Below are positions 1-10,720 of a stretch of 64,000 nt of DNA, piece by piece. Numbering within the stretch: position 1 is the first letter of the stretch; every line of letters begins with the position of its first letter. Under the pieces are notes generated by a model. That model saw only the letters and a list, made by a program, of their open reading frames with translations, was not told the DNA's origin and did no database searches. The stretch spans positions 38,920,501 through 38,984,500 of the forward strand of contig NC_134013.1 of the NCBI RefSeq assembly GCF_040712315.1, in the 5' to 3' direction. This DNA is from Castanea sativa. Lineage: Eukaryota; Streptophyta; Magnoliopsida; Fagales; Fagaceae. A program made the position numbers and the translations under genes.

Positions 1-574
1 TTTCGTAGTAAAGATTAGGGGATGACACGGTTAAGGCCAATGGTTAAAAGGGGTAAACCCTAGAATGCCCCAGAAGCACCGGTGTTGAAGAAATGTCAAA
101 GATAAAGGCTGCCACCTCCACATTAAAGACCCTGCACCTACCACCCTGGCCGCAATTATGGGGAAGTGACACCTGAATAGTGGAAGAGAAACTTCTGGTT
201 ACTGTTCAAAGGCACTGAGAAAAGAAATATCTAGGCTAAGGGGGAGGTGAGGCAACACGTGTACAAAGTATTCAAAAGAGTAGTATTTAAAGAGCAATCT
301 AAGACGGAAAAGGGGGACGGACTTTTTGTAACCTAAAAAGAAAAGAAACAAAGAGAGAGATAATATAAGAACAATTCTCGGCTTATGTCCGAGGAAGCTA
401 ATTTACTATACTCCTTGTTGTTTCCAAGTATTTGCAATCTTTAGTTTGTCATTTAATCCTCACACGCTTCTAACCTGGGTTTCAAGCCCACACTCTACAA
501 ATTCATATTGTTTAAGGCTCATTGGGCCTGAGCCCATAACTGTTCTTGGAGCCAGGTGCAACTGTGCACTTACA
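1..574 (+). mobile_element. Probable 3' part of an LTR, cut by the window edge
   Basis: This stretch has no ORF. It contains a TATA-like tract near 286-292, a short hyphenated palindrome of the GGGCCTGAGCCC kind near 525, and ends in CA at 573-574 before an AT dinucleotide run. The layout resembles the end of a plant Ty3/Gypsy LTR. Its start and partner LTR lie outside the window, so the call rests on general appearance only. Confidence 0.4.
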
Positions 575-1916
575 TATATATATATATACTATTCACTTAC
601 TACAATAAATATGTAAAATTGTGTTTCATTTTAAAATCTCACTAACTCACGTTTCTTACCCACTTACTTTTTCAGTGTTAAAAAAGAAAATTATGTTTCA
701 GTTATCATGTATATATTTTTCTCAAAACTTTCCACAATCCCAAAGGATTGACTTAGTGATATCTATGAGATCTTGGGTTCAAAACCTCTTGTCCTCATCT
801 TAGGGCCACCCTAATGAGATTATCATATACTCAGAGAGGTCTGGTCACCCTCGTTTGTATAAAAAAAAAAAAACTTCCTGTAATCATTTGCTATAAAAAC
901 TTCAATGACAAAAATTATGATAATTTTTAATGTTAACCACCACAAACTTAGAAAAAGTAGTAGATTATGTCAAACAAAAAAAAAAAAGAAAAAAAAGAAA
1001 AGAAATGCAATAGGATCCAAGAATTTTTGTAGGTGGCAACCTCAATTTTTATAATTATTTTTCTGTGTGGTTCACAAAACTTTTAATTAAAAAAAAAAAA
1101 ACTTTTTAAAATTTTTTTTTATTTGGTTGGGTTTTCTTCTTCTTTCTGTTTTTACAATATTAATGTAATAAAAATTCAACTTTCATTGGGAATTTTCCAA
1201 TATTTTTTTAAGCACTTTTTGCAATTTGCTTATTTGTGCATTCACTTTGTATATATGTGATTACTTTATAGGTTGAAAATTATTTCTCTTTAGGAAAAAC
1301 AAAAAGAAAAAAAGAGCGTCATCCTCATAGACTAGTATTACTTATAGGATTCAGTTAACGGATACCTTTAAAGTGTTTTTTAATTGATTATTTTAAAAAA
1401 GTTTTGATTCAATTTTTATGAAAAATACAAAGAGTTGTAAAAAAAAAATAGTTAGTTTTTTTTTCATAAAAAATTTAAAAAAGATTTTCTAAATAAATAG
1501 CTTAAGAGCATCCATTAACTTTTGCATTATTTATAACCGTTTGTACAAATTTAAAATTGGTTGAAATTCATATAATTCTGCACATCTTCATTCGTCAGTG
1601 AGCCCTCCCTATCAAGAAAACTGAAACTCACCAACACGACATTTCCGGCGCGCACACGCACCCCAACATAAATAGTCCCTATAAAGATAAAAGAATACAT
1701 TGGATGATGGGGAAACATGAATGGTGCCTCGTTTCAATTATTTACAATTATGTTTTTTGGAATGAACGGCTCAATTATTTACATTTTTTCAACCGCGTCC
1801 ATTGTCTTACATTTTTTTTTTTCGGCTTCCGAATTTCTGGGATCCCATAACTGAAAATCAGTGATTTAAATTCAAGTCTCCTTAGTGTCATGGCACGTAT
1901 AAGACATATATGATAT
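575..1916. other. Gene-free A/T-rich spacer
   Basis: No supportable gene. It begins with a short TA microsatellite (575-588) and contains many A and T homopolymers. Around 1503 there is a TTAAGAGCATCCATTAAC string resembling the ends of small DNA transposons elsewhere in the window, but no partner end was found. Confidence 0.6.
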
Positions 1917-2052
1917 GACAAAATTTAGGTACAGTTCCTTAGGTATAGCTACTTAGGTTCCCTTCTTAATATTTTGACACTTGTTACTTAGCAAATGGAC
2001 GTTATCTCCTTTTGTTTTCTTTCGTTATTATTATTTTTTGTTTCCTTGACCT

Positions 2053-2242
2053 GTGACTAAAAGAAAGCACAAAGCAGATGCTTTCTTCAATTTAGATCTA
2101 ACAACTTTGAACATTCATCATCCAACTCTTTTTGTACACTCTTCCGTTAAATTTTTTTTTTCTATCCTGACTAGTGACTGCAAGAAAGCACAAAGCAAGT
2201 GCTTTCTTTAGTTTAGATCTAAGAACTTTGAACATTGATCAT
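2053..2242 (+). repeat. Tandem copy of the inner TIR segment
   Basis: The inner 70 bp of the left arm (2053-2122) is repeated directly at 2174-2242 after a 51-bp spacer. Both units run from GTGACT through AAGAAAGCACAAAG to CTTTGAACATT. The right arm has only one inverted copy, so the left end was probably elongated by duplication. Confidence 0.8.
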
Positions 2243-2599
2243 ACCAATGGCGGAGGCGGAGGCTTGTATGACGACGTTTACGGCGGGCCACCGAGGTTCA
2301 GAATGGCTACTACACTTTTGCCACGCACCGAGGACTACAATGAGATATTTGAGAGCTTCCACGCCTCACACGCCACTTCCATTTCAGTCCTGGATCTCTT
2401 GGTGGTCGACGAGGAAGGCTTTGAGGTCTTCTTCGATGTTCGGAGCTCCGGCTTCGACTACTCCAAGGTCTTTGGCGGCGGTGGCGGCGGTGGTGGACTA
2501 GATTTCGTTGTCTCCTATGAGGACTTGCTTTTTGACTTGTCTGAAGAAGATGAAGAAGCTTGGTATGATGAATGTTCAAAGTTGTTAGATCTAAACTGA
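2174..2599 (+). CDS. Chimeric ORF with auxilin-like protein fragment inside TIR element
   Basis: This 141-codon open frame has a middle part (about residues 31-115) resembling the N-terminal region of plant auxilin-like J-domain proteins. Those are clathrin-uncoating co-chaperones. Recognisable blocks are LYDDVYGGPPRF, a PRTEDYNEIF block, and FFDVRSSGFDYSKVFGG followed by LDFVVSYEDLL. The C-terminal J domain is absent, so no uncoating activity is expected. Two glycine runs (residues 26-30 and 101-108) appear expanded. The first 24 residues and the last nine, including the stop, are read from the transposon arms, so the ORF bridges both TIRs. Family membership is from memory of conserved blocks. 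Whether it is transcribed or translated is unknown; it may be a relic that happens to be open. Confidence 0.6.
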   Translation: MTARKHKASAFFSLDLRTLNIDHTNGGGGGLYDDVYGGPPRFRMATTLLPRTEDYNEIFESFHASHATSISVLDLLVVDEEGFEVFFDVRSSGFDYSKVFGGGGGGGGLDFVVSYEDLLFDLSEEDEEAWYDECSKLLDLN

Positions 2600-2775
2600 A
2601 GAAAGCATCTGCTTTGTGATTTCTTCCGGTCACAGGTCAGGGAAACAAAAAATAAAAAAAATAACGGAAGAAAACAAAAAGAGATAACGTCTGTTTGCTA
2701 AGTAACAGGTGTCAAAAAATTAAGAGGGGAACCTAAGTAACTGTACCTAAGGAACTGTACCTAAGTTTTGCCCAT

Positions 2776-3280
2776 TTGACAAAGGTAACATTGAAAGTTA
2801 AGGAACTACTCACTGAATCCCTTGATGTGCTACAAAAACCTCATAGAGATGTGCAACTAAGGTGTCCGATTAGGTGGAGCCCTCCAAGCGAAGGAATGTA
2901 TAAAGTAAATTTTGATAGAGCGATTTTCTCCGAGTTTTCCCTAGCTAGTATTGGTGTGGTGATTCAATTCTAGTGGGAATGTAATAGCAGCCCTTTACAA
3001 AAAAATTCCAACCCCTCACTCAGTAAACCTGGTGGAAGCCTTGGCAGCTAGTAGGGCAGCAAGTTTTGCTAGAGAACATTGCATTTCTAAGGTTGAGTTT
3101 GAAGCAGATGGTAAAAGAATTGTCATAGCTATCAACAACCAGGAGCCTTCAAAACTATGTTTGGTCATGTTATGTTACTGAAGAGATTTGAATGATGTTA
3201 GATGTTTTTCGTGAATATAGTTTTAGATATATAAAGAGGAAGGGCAACTAGCTTGCTCATTCCCTTGCTAGAAGAAAAAA
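2776..3280 (+). pseudogene. LINE RNase H domain relic
   Basis: Translation in shifting frames gives WSPPSEGMYKVNFD, then a valine-rich strand IGVVIQ, LVEALAASRAA, and VEFEADGKRIVIAINNQEP. These are the ordered blocks of the plant non-LTR RNase H-like domain (RVT_3). A stop follows VVIQF near 2971 and the frame changes after it. The usual FDGA block reads FDRA. It is a 3' fragment of a LINE lying directly beside the Pack-type element; nothing intact remains upstream. Confidence 0.7.
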
Positions 3281-3325
3281 AAAAAGTTAGCATTATAAAA
3301 ATAAGACTCAATCACTCAGAAAGGG

Positions 3326-3672
3326 CACTAGTATTGGTATTGTAAAAACCCCCTAGTTGCTAAAAATTTTAGCAACTAAATCCTTAAATTCATACTCCAT
3401 CTGGATATGCAAACCCAAAAATTTTTACATCCAAGCTATAGTGAGATTGGAAAGAAAGAAATCATTTTTTAATCACACTCTCTTCCTCTCAGACTTTTTT
3501 TTTTTATTCTTTTATTCTTTTTTGGATGGGTAGTTTATATTATTTTAATCGATTGCATGTAAAAATAAAAACTGAAATGTAAGATGTATTATAAAGTGAG
3601 TTGGTGTAATCGATAGAGCAAGTTTTTAGATGGTGAAATAGAACTTTTTCACAATCCCATTGCTAATGCTCT
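3326..3672. mobile_element. MITE-like element with inverted ends
   Basis: The left end (GGCACTAGTATTGGTATTGT) matches imperfectly the reverse complement of the right end (CACAATCCCATTGCTAATGCTC). The inside is A/T-rich and non-coding. It resembles small plant MITEs with GAGCATTxGCAxTGG ends. No target duplication was established. Confidence 0.5.
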
Positions 3673-3979
3673 AAATATATAAATATTGGAAAGAAGCTAG
3701 AGCCTAGAAGCCTAGAACTCACTTGGCAAGATGTTGACCCTTATTACTGTCCTACAATTGCAAGTCACTTGATTAATATATAAAAAGGATCCTTCACTAA
3801 ATACCAATCTGACATAAGTTCTAGGACGGTGTTCTAGTTAGATCATATGTAAATCTACTCACATTTTCTTCTCTTGTATTAACAATCTTACATATTGGCA
3901 TCCAAAAATATCCAAGAGCTGTAGACTGTGAGCAACTTAGAAGTAACACCAGGATCTCTATCTTATGCTCTTCGTATAT

Positions 3980-5769
3980 TCACCACTTCCTCTGCAAGTA
4001 ATATCTCTCTGGCTCTCTAACAAACTCTGAGGACCTCTCAAGCTTGCACATTACAGCATTCTTGAAACTAATAGCTTCTTGTACCTGTGAACATGACCTT
4101 TGCATCCTAACCCCACTCAAACTACTCCTTGACTCCATCATTTCATTAAGTGAAAACCTTTTCTTTGGCCCTGGCTCAGGTCTTTGCTTAGGTGCACTAT
4201 AAGACCTCAACTTAGCCTTAAAAGATTGAGTACTAGCCATGTAGTTGGGAAAATTCCCATATCCCCTGAAGAAGTTATCAGCACAGACACTCTTAGCAGG
4301 CGTGACCGGTGCATTAGACCCTCCTGGATTCACAAAACGTGGGGTGCTTTGCGCGGTGGAGAACCTATATTCCTCGCCAGTTAAGCCCCAATCATAGTCT
4401 TGGAAGTTCCGGCAATCAGGTATCACTAAACGGGCAGGAATTCGACTTGGGAGTGGGGAAGAGAGTGCTTGATAAGGTGTGTCATCGCCAAAGTCTGAAA
4501 CAGAAGTGTTTGTTCTGCGAGATCTTGATTTAGGCGTGCCTGTATCAACCTCCACAATTTTTGGGCTTTCGTCAATGCTGTTACTTGTGGTGTCCAGTGG
4601 AGCTGATAGCCTTCTGCTGTGGATTGAAGCTGTCTGCTGCTCACTTCTTGTGTCTTCAAATCTCTCCTGCAAAATTAGAGTGAATAATTATGAGATATAA
4701 ATGCTATGTAAAGAAAATGTACTCGTGTTTTTTCCTTTTCTTTCACAAGATTTTAAAATTGGGGTCTCTCTAATTACCATGGATTTTCGTGCTCGGATTT
4801 CAAATCTATTAGTTTCCTTGTTGATGAGCCCGCGAGCTTTCTGGGCCCGAACAGTGGCTTGAGCTCTAATAAGTGCCTGCATACTGTGAAGAGTTGCAGT
4901 GGCCTGCTTGCGCACTAAATAGCCTCTAACAAGTGCCTGTAACTTCACCAGTCCTTTCAGTGCTCGCAGCGCTTTTCTGGACTGTTCAGAATCCAAAATC
5001 CAAGAAATTTTTTTTTTTTCAATTCACAGATATCCAAACAAAATTCGAAAGTAGAAAACTGGAGCATTCAAGACTTACTAGTTCTATAACAAAGTTAATA
5101 ATATTGTTGAAGAATACCAAACCAAAAATTAGTCTTTTAGCAACAAACTAAGACCCATATCATATATGTAAGTCTTAATTTACAGAAACTAATTATGGAC
5201 GTTTTAGTTCACATCTAAGTAAACAAATTCATAAAGCTGTACAACCAACCAAACCTACACAATTAAACTCACAAAATTCAAACTAACTAGAAGCAGCAAA
5301 ACCACTAATTGAAACCACAAATGTTGTTTTGGTACAAAATTAGCTAAGACCCACTTACCAAATATCCCCTAAAGAAAGTTTGAATCTTCACAGCAGCCCA
5401 CCTCTCATGTCCACCACCAAAGATGGTGCCCCTGCCATGGCTTGTAAGCCTCACTACAGCCACAGCAGCTTGAGCAGCAGCCACTGCAGCATCAGCTGCA
5501 GCTGCCGTTGCTGCTGCCACAGCAATGGCGTGCTTGTTCTGCTCCTTCTCTGATTCTGCACTGTAGTATGACTTTAGCCAAGCAGCCTCGGCAACTGATA
5601 TATTTGGGGGAATAGTCCCTGGATTATGACACAAGGCCACAGAGTCTTTCCCAGAGTTGCTGCCTATACTACTACAACATTTCTTGTCTTTCCGGTAACT
5701 GGAATTGGAATTCTCTTTGTCTTTCTTTATCCCAAACAACCCCTTAAGCCACCTTGTTGCCCTACCCAT
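3980..5769 (-). CDS. IQD protein (IQ67-domain calmodulin-binding), 3 exons
   Basis: Spliced gene: exon 1 at 5769-5359 (137 codons), exon 2 at 4981-4778 (68), exon 3 at 4666-3980 (228 plus stop), giving 433 residues. All introns are GT-AG and phase 0. The start context gives [16 protein letters not shown], the usual IQD N-terminus. An alanine-rich helix (about residues 80-110) precedes the IQ67 region: an IQ motif [10 protein letters not shown] ends exactly at intron 1, followed by [16 protein letters not shown] and [14 protein letters not shown]. Intron position inside the IQ region is a known IQD hallmark. The C-terminus has TAQSTPRF and [17 protein letters not shown] blocks typical of DUF4005. 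IQDs bind calmodulin and act as scaffolds at microtubules, plasma membrane or nucleus. It is closest in my memory to the Arabidopsis IQD22-25 group. No disabling change is visible. It is flanked by transposons on both sides. Confidence 0.93.
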
Positions 5770-6370
5770 CTTCTCTCAGTGAAAGAGTAAGTGAGGGAAA
5801 AACCAAGAAATGTTAAGAAAGAGAAGAAGCTAAAAGGGTATTGCAGGTTTACAGCTCACAATCTTAGGCTCTTTCCATGTTCCGCAAAGTGGTGGAACAG
5901 AGTTGTCAAAGAAAAAAAAGTCTTCAAGAAACCGCCTATATTTGAAAAAATTGTAAAAGATTTTATAACTAAAATAAATACAAGTTCAGTAGAATTTGAC
6001 TGTTTTTTTTTTTTTTTGGGTAGAAAAAGATAAGAAGGGTAAGGAAAAAACTCTGTCAAGGCCTCGTGAAATTCTGTATTACATGACAAAAACTTGCCGC
6101 TGGAACGTACAGGCTGTCTAAAAATAAATATAAAGTAATTTAATTACAGTAACTTAATTGGAAGTTACAAGAAAGTGAAACGTTAATATTAGAGAAAATA
6201 CGGTAAAATAATCAGATAGAAAAAGTAACCAACCTTGGTAGAGGATCAGAAAACAATATAAGAGGGTCAGAAAAGAAACAAAGCAAAACAGAATGAAAGT
6301 GAAACGCTCGTATTCTCACTCCCGCCAATCAGAAACTCAGAAAAAGCTTTGTCATTTATAAATGAAAAAG
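5770..6370 (-). promoter_or_regulatory. Putative 5' UTR and promoter of the IQD gene
   Basis: There is no coding sequence upstream of the IQD start. Read on the minus strand, a TTTATAAATG string at about 6354-6363 is a candidate TATA box. It would imply a leader of about 550 bases, containing several A/T tracts. This is inference from position and motif only. Confidence 0.3.
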
Positions 6371-7258
6371 ATCACCAACAGTGAAAAACACTTTCTCACA
6401 CTCACTCTTTTCTCTCTTATTACTTTCTGGAGCGACGTGTCCTCAAAAAGAAAGATACCTCAGTGTCCTCCTCCTCTGACAATCTCGTGAAGTTACATTA
6501 ATATATGCTACCCTTTTTCAAGACCCACTTTTTTCTATTCTTTGCAACTGTTTCTCTCCCTTCATTTTCACTTCGAAAACGAAGTAAATAAATATAAATA
6601 ACAAATGGTACCGTACCACCATTTATATTATTGCTCTCTTAAATCCCAGGACCAAAAAACTGGCTGTGACATGTAAAGAGAAACAAATCATCTGCCTTTG
6701 CATTCGCACATTGTTCTATTTCACCATTAAAGCAGAACCCATAACTGATATCAAATTTTTTTGGTTCTACTTTCACTTTGTTAACCAATTGAGAAATGGC
6801 TGAGGCTCCTGCAAATACAACCCGCTTTTATTTCTTCCTTTTCATGGTTTGAAAAGTTCTTTCGGTTGTAACAGCATCTAACAGTGATTTCAGAATTCTT
6901 TTTTACTGTTCCTTTTAGATGTTTCTTTCAATTATTCATGCAATTGATAATTCAACTCTCATGTCTATTTTTCCCCCCTACCCTTTTCTCTGCAACTCTG
7001 AAACGCTGCTTAAAGATTAGATGACATAATAGACAAGTTACTTTCCAAAAAATGATAATAAAGGTTCTTATCCTGTGGACTTGCTTGACAGTCATTTCCT
7101 TGTCACATTGTACAATTGTAATTATTATATTTTTGGTTTCTGATTTTTTTTATTTAAAAAACCTTGCTTTTTATTTTTTCCCAATTAATGAAAACACAAA
7201 CTTTGTTTATTCATTAACCACCTAGAATTGTTCAAAGTCTAGTTAATCGTATAGAGCC
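6371..7258. other. Gene-free upstream region of the IQD gene
   Basis: No ORF or repeat boundary that I can support. The DNA is A/T-rich with CT-rich tracts (for example 6395-6430), as is common in plant promoters. Confidence 0.5.
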
Positions 7259-7259
7259 A

Positions 7260-7408
7260 GGGGTGTTTGGTTGCTATTTTTTAAACAATAATTTTTAGTT
7301 TTTAAATAATATTTCATGTATTTTTATACATTTTTTTATTTATACGTATTTTCACAAAAGTTTTTAAACAATAATTTTCAGTTTTTAAACACATGTACCA
7401 AACGGGCC
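7260..7408. mobile_element. Palindromic MITE
   Basis: The element is close to a full inverted repeat. The left half has GGTGTTTGGTTGC and TTTTTAAACAATAATTTT; the right half has the reverse complement, ending ACCAAACGGGCC. The two arms (TTTTTAAACAATAATTTTxAGTTTTTAAA) recur around a centre rich in ATACATTTTTTTATTTATAC. This matches a common plant MITE style. The target duplication is not clear. Confidence 0.65.
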
Positions 7409-7436
7409 TAATATCATGTTACACTTTTTTTCCTGC

Positions 7437-7464
7437 TCTTCTTCTTCTTCTTCTTCTTCTTCTT
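7437..7464 (+). repeat. (CTT)n microsatellite
   Basis: About nine consecutive CTT/TTC units in non-coding DNA. Confidence 0.9.
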
Positions 7465-7764
7465 TTTGTTTTAGTTTATTTTTGCTGAATTGCTCCTCTT
7501 CTTCTTCTAACAAAAATAAATAACAAAAATAAATATGTCTTGCTCTGCTCTATATTTTACAAATAAAAACTTGACATATATCATTTCATTTAATTAAATT
7601 CTAATTTTTTTTCCTTTTTCTTATTTCACTTACTAAAAAAAATAAAAATAAAAATAAATAAAACTCAAACACATCTCACCAGGGCGAAAATAGCAAATTA
7701 GCCATTACTTTCCAACTATATAGTTAGCAGGCCCGGTTTGCAAACTATATAACTTAGTAACATC

Positions 7765-8012
7765 TCGAGTCTCAGAGGCTTGATTTTGGGCTATAAATCG
7801 AGTCTCTGAGACTCAGTTTTTCCAGTTTGATGTGTCGTTTTTTTCACGTGGCCTCTACTTGGAAATCGAGTCTTTAAGACTCGAGTTTTATACCGAGCAT
7901 TAGAGACTCGATTTCTATGCTCGGAGAGTCCACGTAGACGCCACTTAGATCTCAAGTCTGAGAGACTCGGTTTGCTAAAAGTGAAACCGAGTCTCAGAAA
8001 CTCGATTTTTAA
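7765..8012. repeat. Palindrome array in left Mutator TIR
   Basis: About six imperfect palindromes of the form ATCGAGTCTnnnAGACTCGAT occur every 30-60 bp. The right TIR (15128-15335) carries four more of the same motif. Each unit could form a short hairpin. The role is unknown. Confidence 0.8.
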
Positions 8013-8103
8013 ATAAGATCTATCGCTAGTCAGAGGTCCCATCTGTCACTTCCATGTCTGTAGGTCTCCTGTAGGTCTCTCGGGAATCTTCAGAAAAAGA
8101 ACT

Positions 8104-8330
8104 GCCCAGGAATCTTCAGAAAAGCAAAACCATCCCATATTCAATGAATGTCCAGCAAAGCAAAACCATCTCATACACATTCAGCAAACATTGCTCCTCT
8201 CTCAACTCTCATACACATTCAGCGAAAAAACATTGCTCCTCTCTTCACTCTCATACAAGCCCAGCATTCATTGTAGTCTCATTCCCCCTCTCACTCTCAT
8301 ACAATCCTAGCAGCATATTTGCACATCCTC
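8104..8330 (+). repeat. Degenerate tandem repeats inside the Mutator-like element
   Basis: Units built on CTCTCATACACATTCAGC and CATTGCTCCTCTC recur three to four times, together with AGCAAAACCATC. Open frames across this stretch are repeat translations and not credible genes. Confidence 0.65.
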
Positions 8331-8458
8331 ATGTCAAGTAAGGGTCTCCTCACTCTGTAGTTGGTTGTTTAGTGTATATAAGTGCTTTAGAAAGTGTTGC
8401 TTGTATTGAATTTGTCATGACATTTCCTGATTATTTGTTATTTGTTTGTATTAACCAC

Positions 8459-8627
8459 TATATATATATAAATATTTATATATATATTTATATATATTTA
8501 CATACATACATATATATATATATTTATATACATACATATATATATATATGTATAAATACATATATATATATATATATATTTATATACATATATAAATATT
8601 TATATATATATATATTTATATACATAT
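8459..8627 (+). repeat. TA-rich microsatellite
   Basis: Long alternating TA tracts are interrupted by TTTA and CATACA. The apparent Tyr/Ile-rich open frame across it is a repeat artefact. Confidence 0.9.
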
Positions 8628-8899
8628 GGCTGAAGGTCCTCTAAGTCACCACGTCCACACGGCCCTCCCTGCAACGCACCACGGTGGAAGGTCCTCTAAC
8701 TCAGCTTTATATGGCTACCACACCACCTACAACAGCCAAAAAACAGGTACACAACACATTAGACAACAATGTTTATATTTCAAAGCTCACCGAACCTATA
8801 TCTTGTTCCTAAACATGTAAAACAATGCATTTTCATACATGGGCTGGCAACATTGAAGCTATTTGCTCACGATGCCTGTCCCTGAAGATGTGGGCGGGC

Positions 8900-10269
8900 C
8901 TATTTTTCTTGTTTGGGTCCCACAACCACCTACAATCAAGAACAATGGATCAATATCTAGAACTTTCATACTGAGATAATTCCAATGTTAAAACTATAAT
9001 GTAATCACATATAAATACTGAGATGTACGTTATAGATATTTACTTAATTAAAAATATCACTAGAATAAGAAACAGTCCTTATAAAAAACAAAGCACATAT
9101 AAGCCACATGACAGTCACAAAATTAGAGTATATTAACGTAATCATATATATTGAACCTCAGTTTAAAATTTTTTTATGTTCACATAAAAAATTGCTAGAA
9201 GCCTTTAAAATAAATAAATAAAATCAAGTTACATGATTGTGGGCTTAGGTAATGATCACATAATGTATATGACGTGCATGAGGTAGAGACTTACTTCAGG
9301 GATAGTGGACCACGCATTGGAGGACCATAAGCACCCACTGGCGGGCCATGCTCAACTGCTGGGCATAAATAGAGGAACCTGGCCCATGCCCAATACTGGA
9401 CCAACAGTAAGCACCCACCAATCTGACTGGTGTCCTCACTTGCCCTGTATAGCTCTCGGTACAACCATGCAAGGCAAGCACTTCCCCAATTGTACCTTCA
9501 TGGGTTGCGAAGGTCTTCCAACTGCTGCACCCACATTAGATGCACCCTATCGTCGGATTTTTCCATGAATATTGTTTCCCCCAGTAACGCTAGGATGTAG
9601 CATCGTGTGTACTTATGCAGCTGATCCTCTTCAGCATTAGGTGGCAATGGATTAGCAACTTGCTCCAAAAGCCGGTTGATGAGAATCCTCTGGCCAGTAA
9701 GTTACTTATGATTGCCTTGATTTATAGGTTGAAAGCCAAGGAAGTCTCGGCACACATCCACCCAAGTTTTTTGCGTGCTCCCTGTTATAGCATCACCATC
9801 AACAGGAAGCCTGAGAAGAACCTCCACATCCTGCAATGTGATGGTGACCTCACCATGTGGCATGTGGAAGGTGTGAGTCTCGGGCCATCGCTCCACTAAG
9901 GCCGTTATCAGGCCATGGTCAATCTCTCTACCCGAGACCCAAAGGAGTCCCTCCAAACCAACTGCCTTGATGATGTTCCTGACTCGGTCGTCCACCATTG
10001 GCTCTTGATTGGAGAACTCTGAACTACGGCTACGGCAGGCAACGGACCCTGGATCCTGTACAGAATAGAACCATGGATTAATATATGACAGCAAATGCAT
10101 GTACATTGTATGAATTAAATGCATGTACATTAGTTAAATCTTTAGTGTTGTGTTTTACCTGCCCATTCCAAATAGCTTCGGACCGATGCTTGAACTGCTG
10201 TGACAACACCGACGTGTCAATGGGTCCAGGCTGTGTATAGTCAATCCGCCCAGCATTTGCAGCAGCCAT
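8900..10269 (-). pseudogene. Plant mobile domain (PMD/MAIN-like) protein gene, degraded
   Basis: Exon 1 (10269-10159, 37 codons) encodes MAAANAGRIDYTQPGPIDTS and ends at a GT donor. Exon 2 starts at 10055 after an AG and gives the PMD core: HTFHMPHGEVTITLQDVEVLL, a DGDAITGST block and the KTWVDVCRDFLG block. The same frame then continues through TAA (9702-9704) and TGA (9498-9500) into further conserved PMD sequence (GGCLLLVQYWAWAR) up to a donor near 9292. A likely last exon at about 8931-8900 ends VVVGPKQEK. PMD proteins occur in plant transposons and in host proteins such as MAIN and MAIL1, which act with a PP7-type phosphatase in transposon silencing. Two premature stops make this copy a probable pseudogene. 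The frame is otherwise kept, so decay may be recent. Confidence 0.75.
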
Positions 10270-10440
10270 ACTACACAAGAAAGTAAAAGAAAGTCAATAA
10301 TTGGAATAGAATCCAAAAGTAAACAAACAATAATTCAATATCAAATAAAATATCCCAACACAGTAAATGCAAGCAAGGCAAGAACTTAGCAAATAAAATA
10401 AAATAAAATAACACTACATCAATATTACATTAATAAACAC

Positions 10441-10633
10441 AATATCATTTCTGACATTATCAAATTTAGCAAGAAGAAACTCATCAAACTTTCAGCAACA
10501 TGGATCCAATTAAACACTAAATCATCAACTTTAACAAAACCCTAACATCAACAATTTAATTTAAAAAAAACCCAGTTAACAAACCCTAACATCATCACTA
10601 CATAACAATGCATCGTTCAAGATAGAAATTTGA
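10441..10633 (+). repeat. Direct repeat unit 1 (partner 14334-14526)
   Basis: This 193-bp segment recurs in the same orientation at 14334-14526 with few differences. Both contain two AAACCCTAA (telo-box-like) strings and GGATCCAATTAAACACTAAATC. The 3.7 kb between them holds the SEC24-like exon, the Tourist MITE and a tandem duplication. It may be a duplication or a short LTR pair; neither TG/CA ends nor a PBS were seen. Confidence 0.75.
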
Positions 10634-10720
10634 ACTATGCATGTTCAGATTAAATGCAATGGTTCTCCTATATGTTGGCCTTTCATAATTCAATTTTAAT
10701 TGTCATTTACTATCTTCCAG

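Larger units (their letters stand above)
1917..2773. mobile_element. Pack-type TIR transposon with captured gene fragment
   Basis: Roughly 200-bp arms at about 1919-2122 and 2566-2773 are inverted copies differing at only a modest number of positions. Both begin with an outer motif of the TTAGGTACAGTTCCTTAGGT type. The arms enclose about 320 bp of GC-richer, codon-structured DNA. Long near-identical TIRs around a host-gene fragment are the hallmark of Pack-MULE or Pack-TIR elements. No transposase is present, so it would be non-autonomous. The target duplication is unclear: ATATGACAAA and ATTTGACAAA flank the arms but partly overlap the expected TIR start. The superfamily is unresolved. Confidence 0.8.

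Noticed and set aside
2235..2633. Two other open frames over the Pack-type core
   Set aside because: They are shadows of the auxilin-like frame caused by GC-rich coding composition; their translations show no known blocks.
8372..8644. Open frame rich in Ile and Tyr
   Set aside because: It translates a TA-rich microsatellite; no domain and composition fully explained by the repeat.
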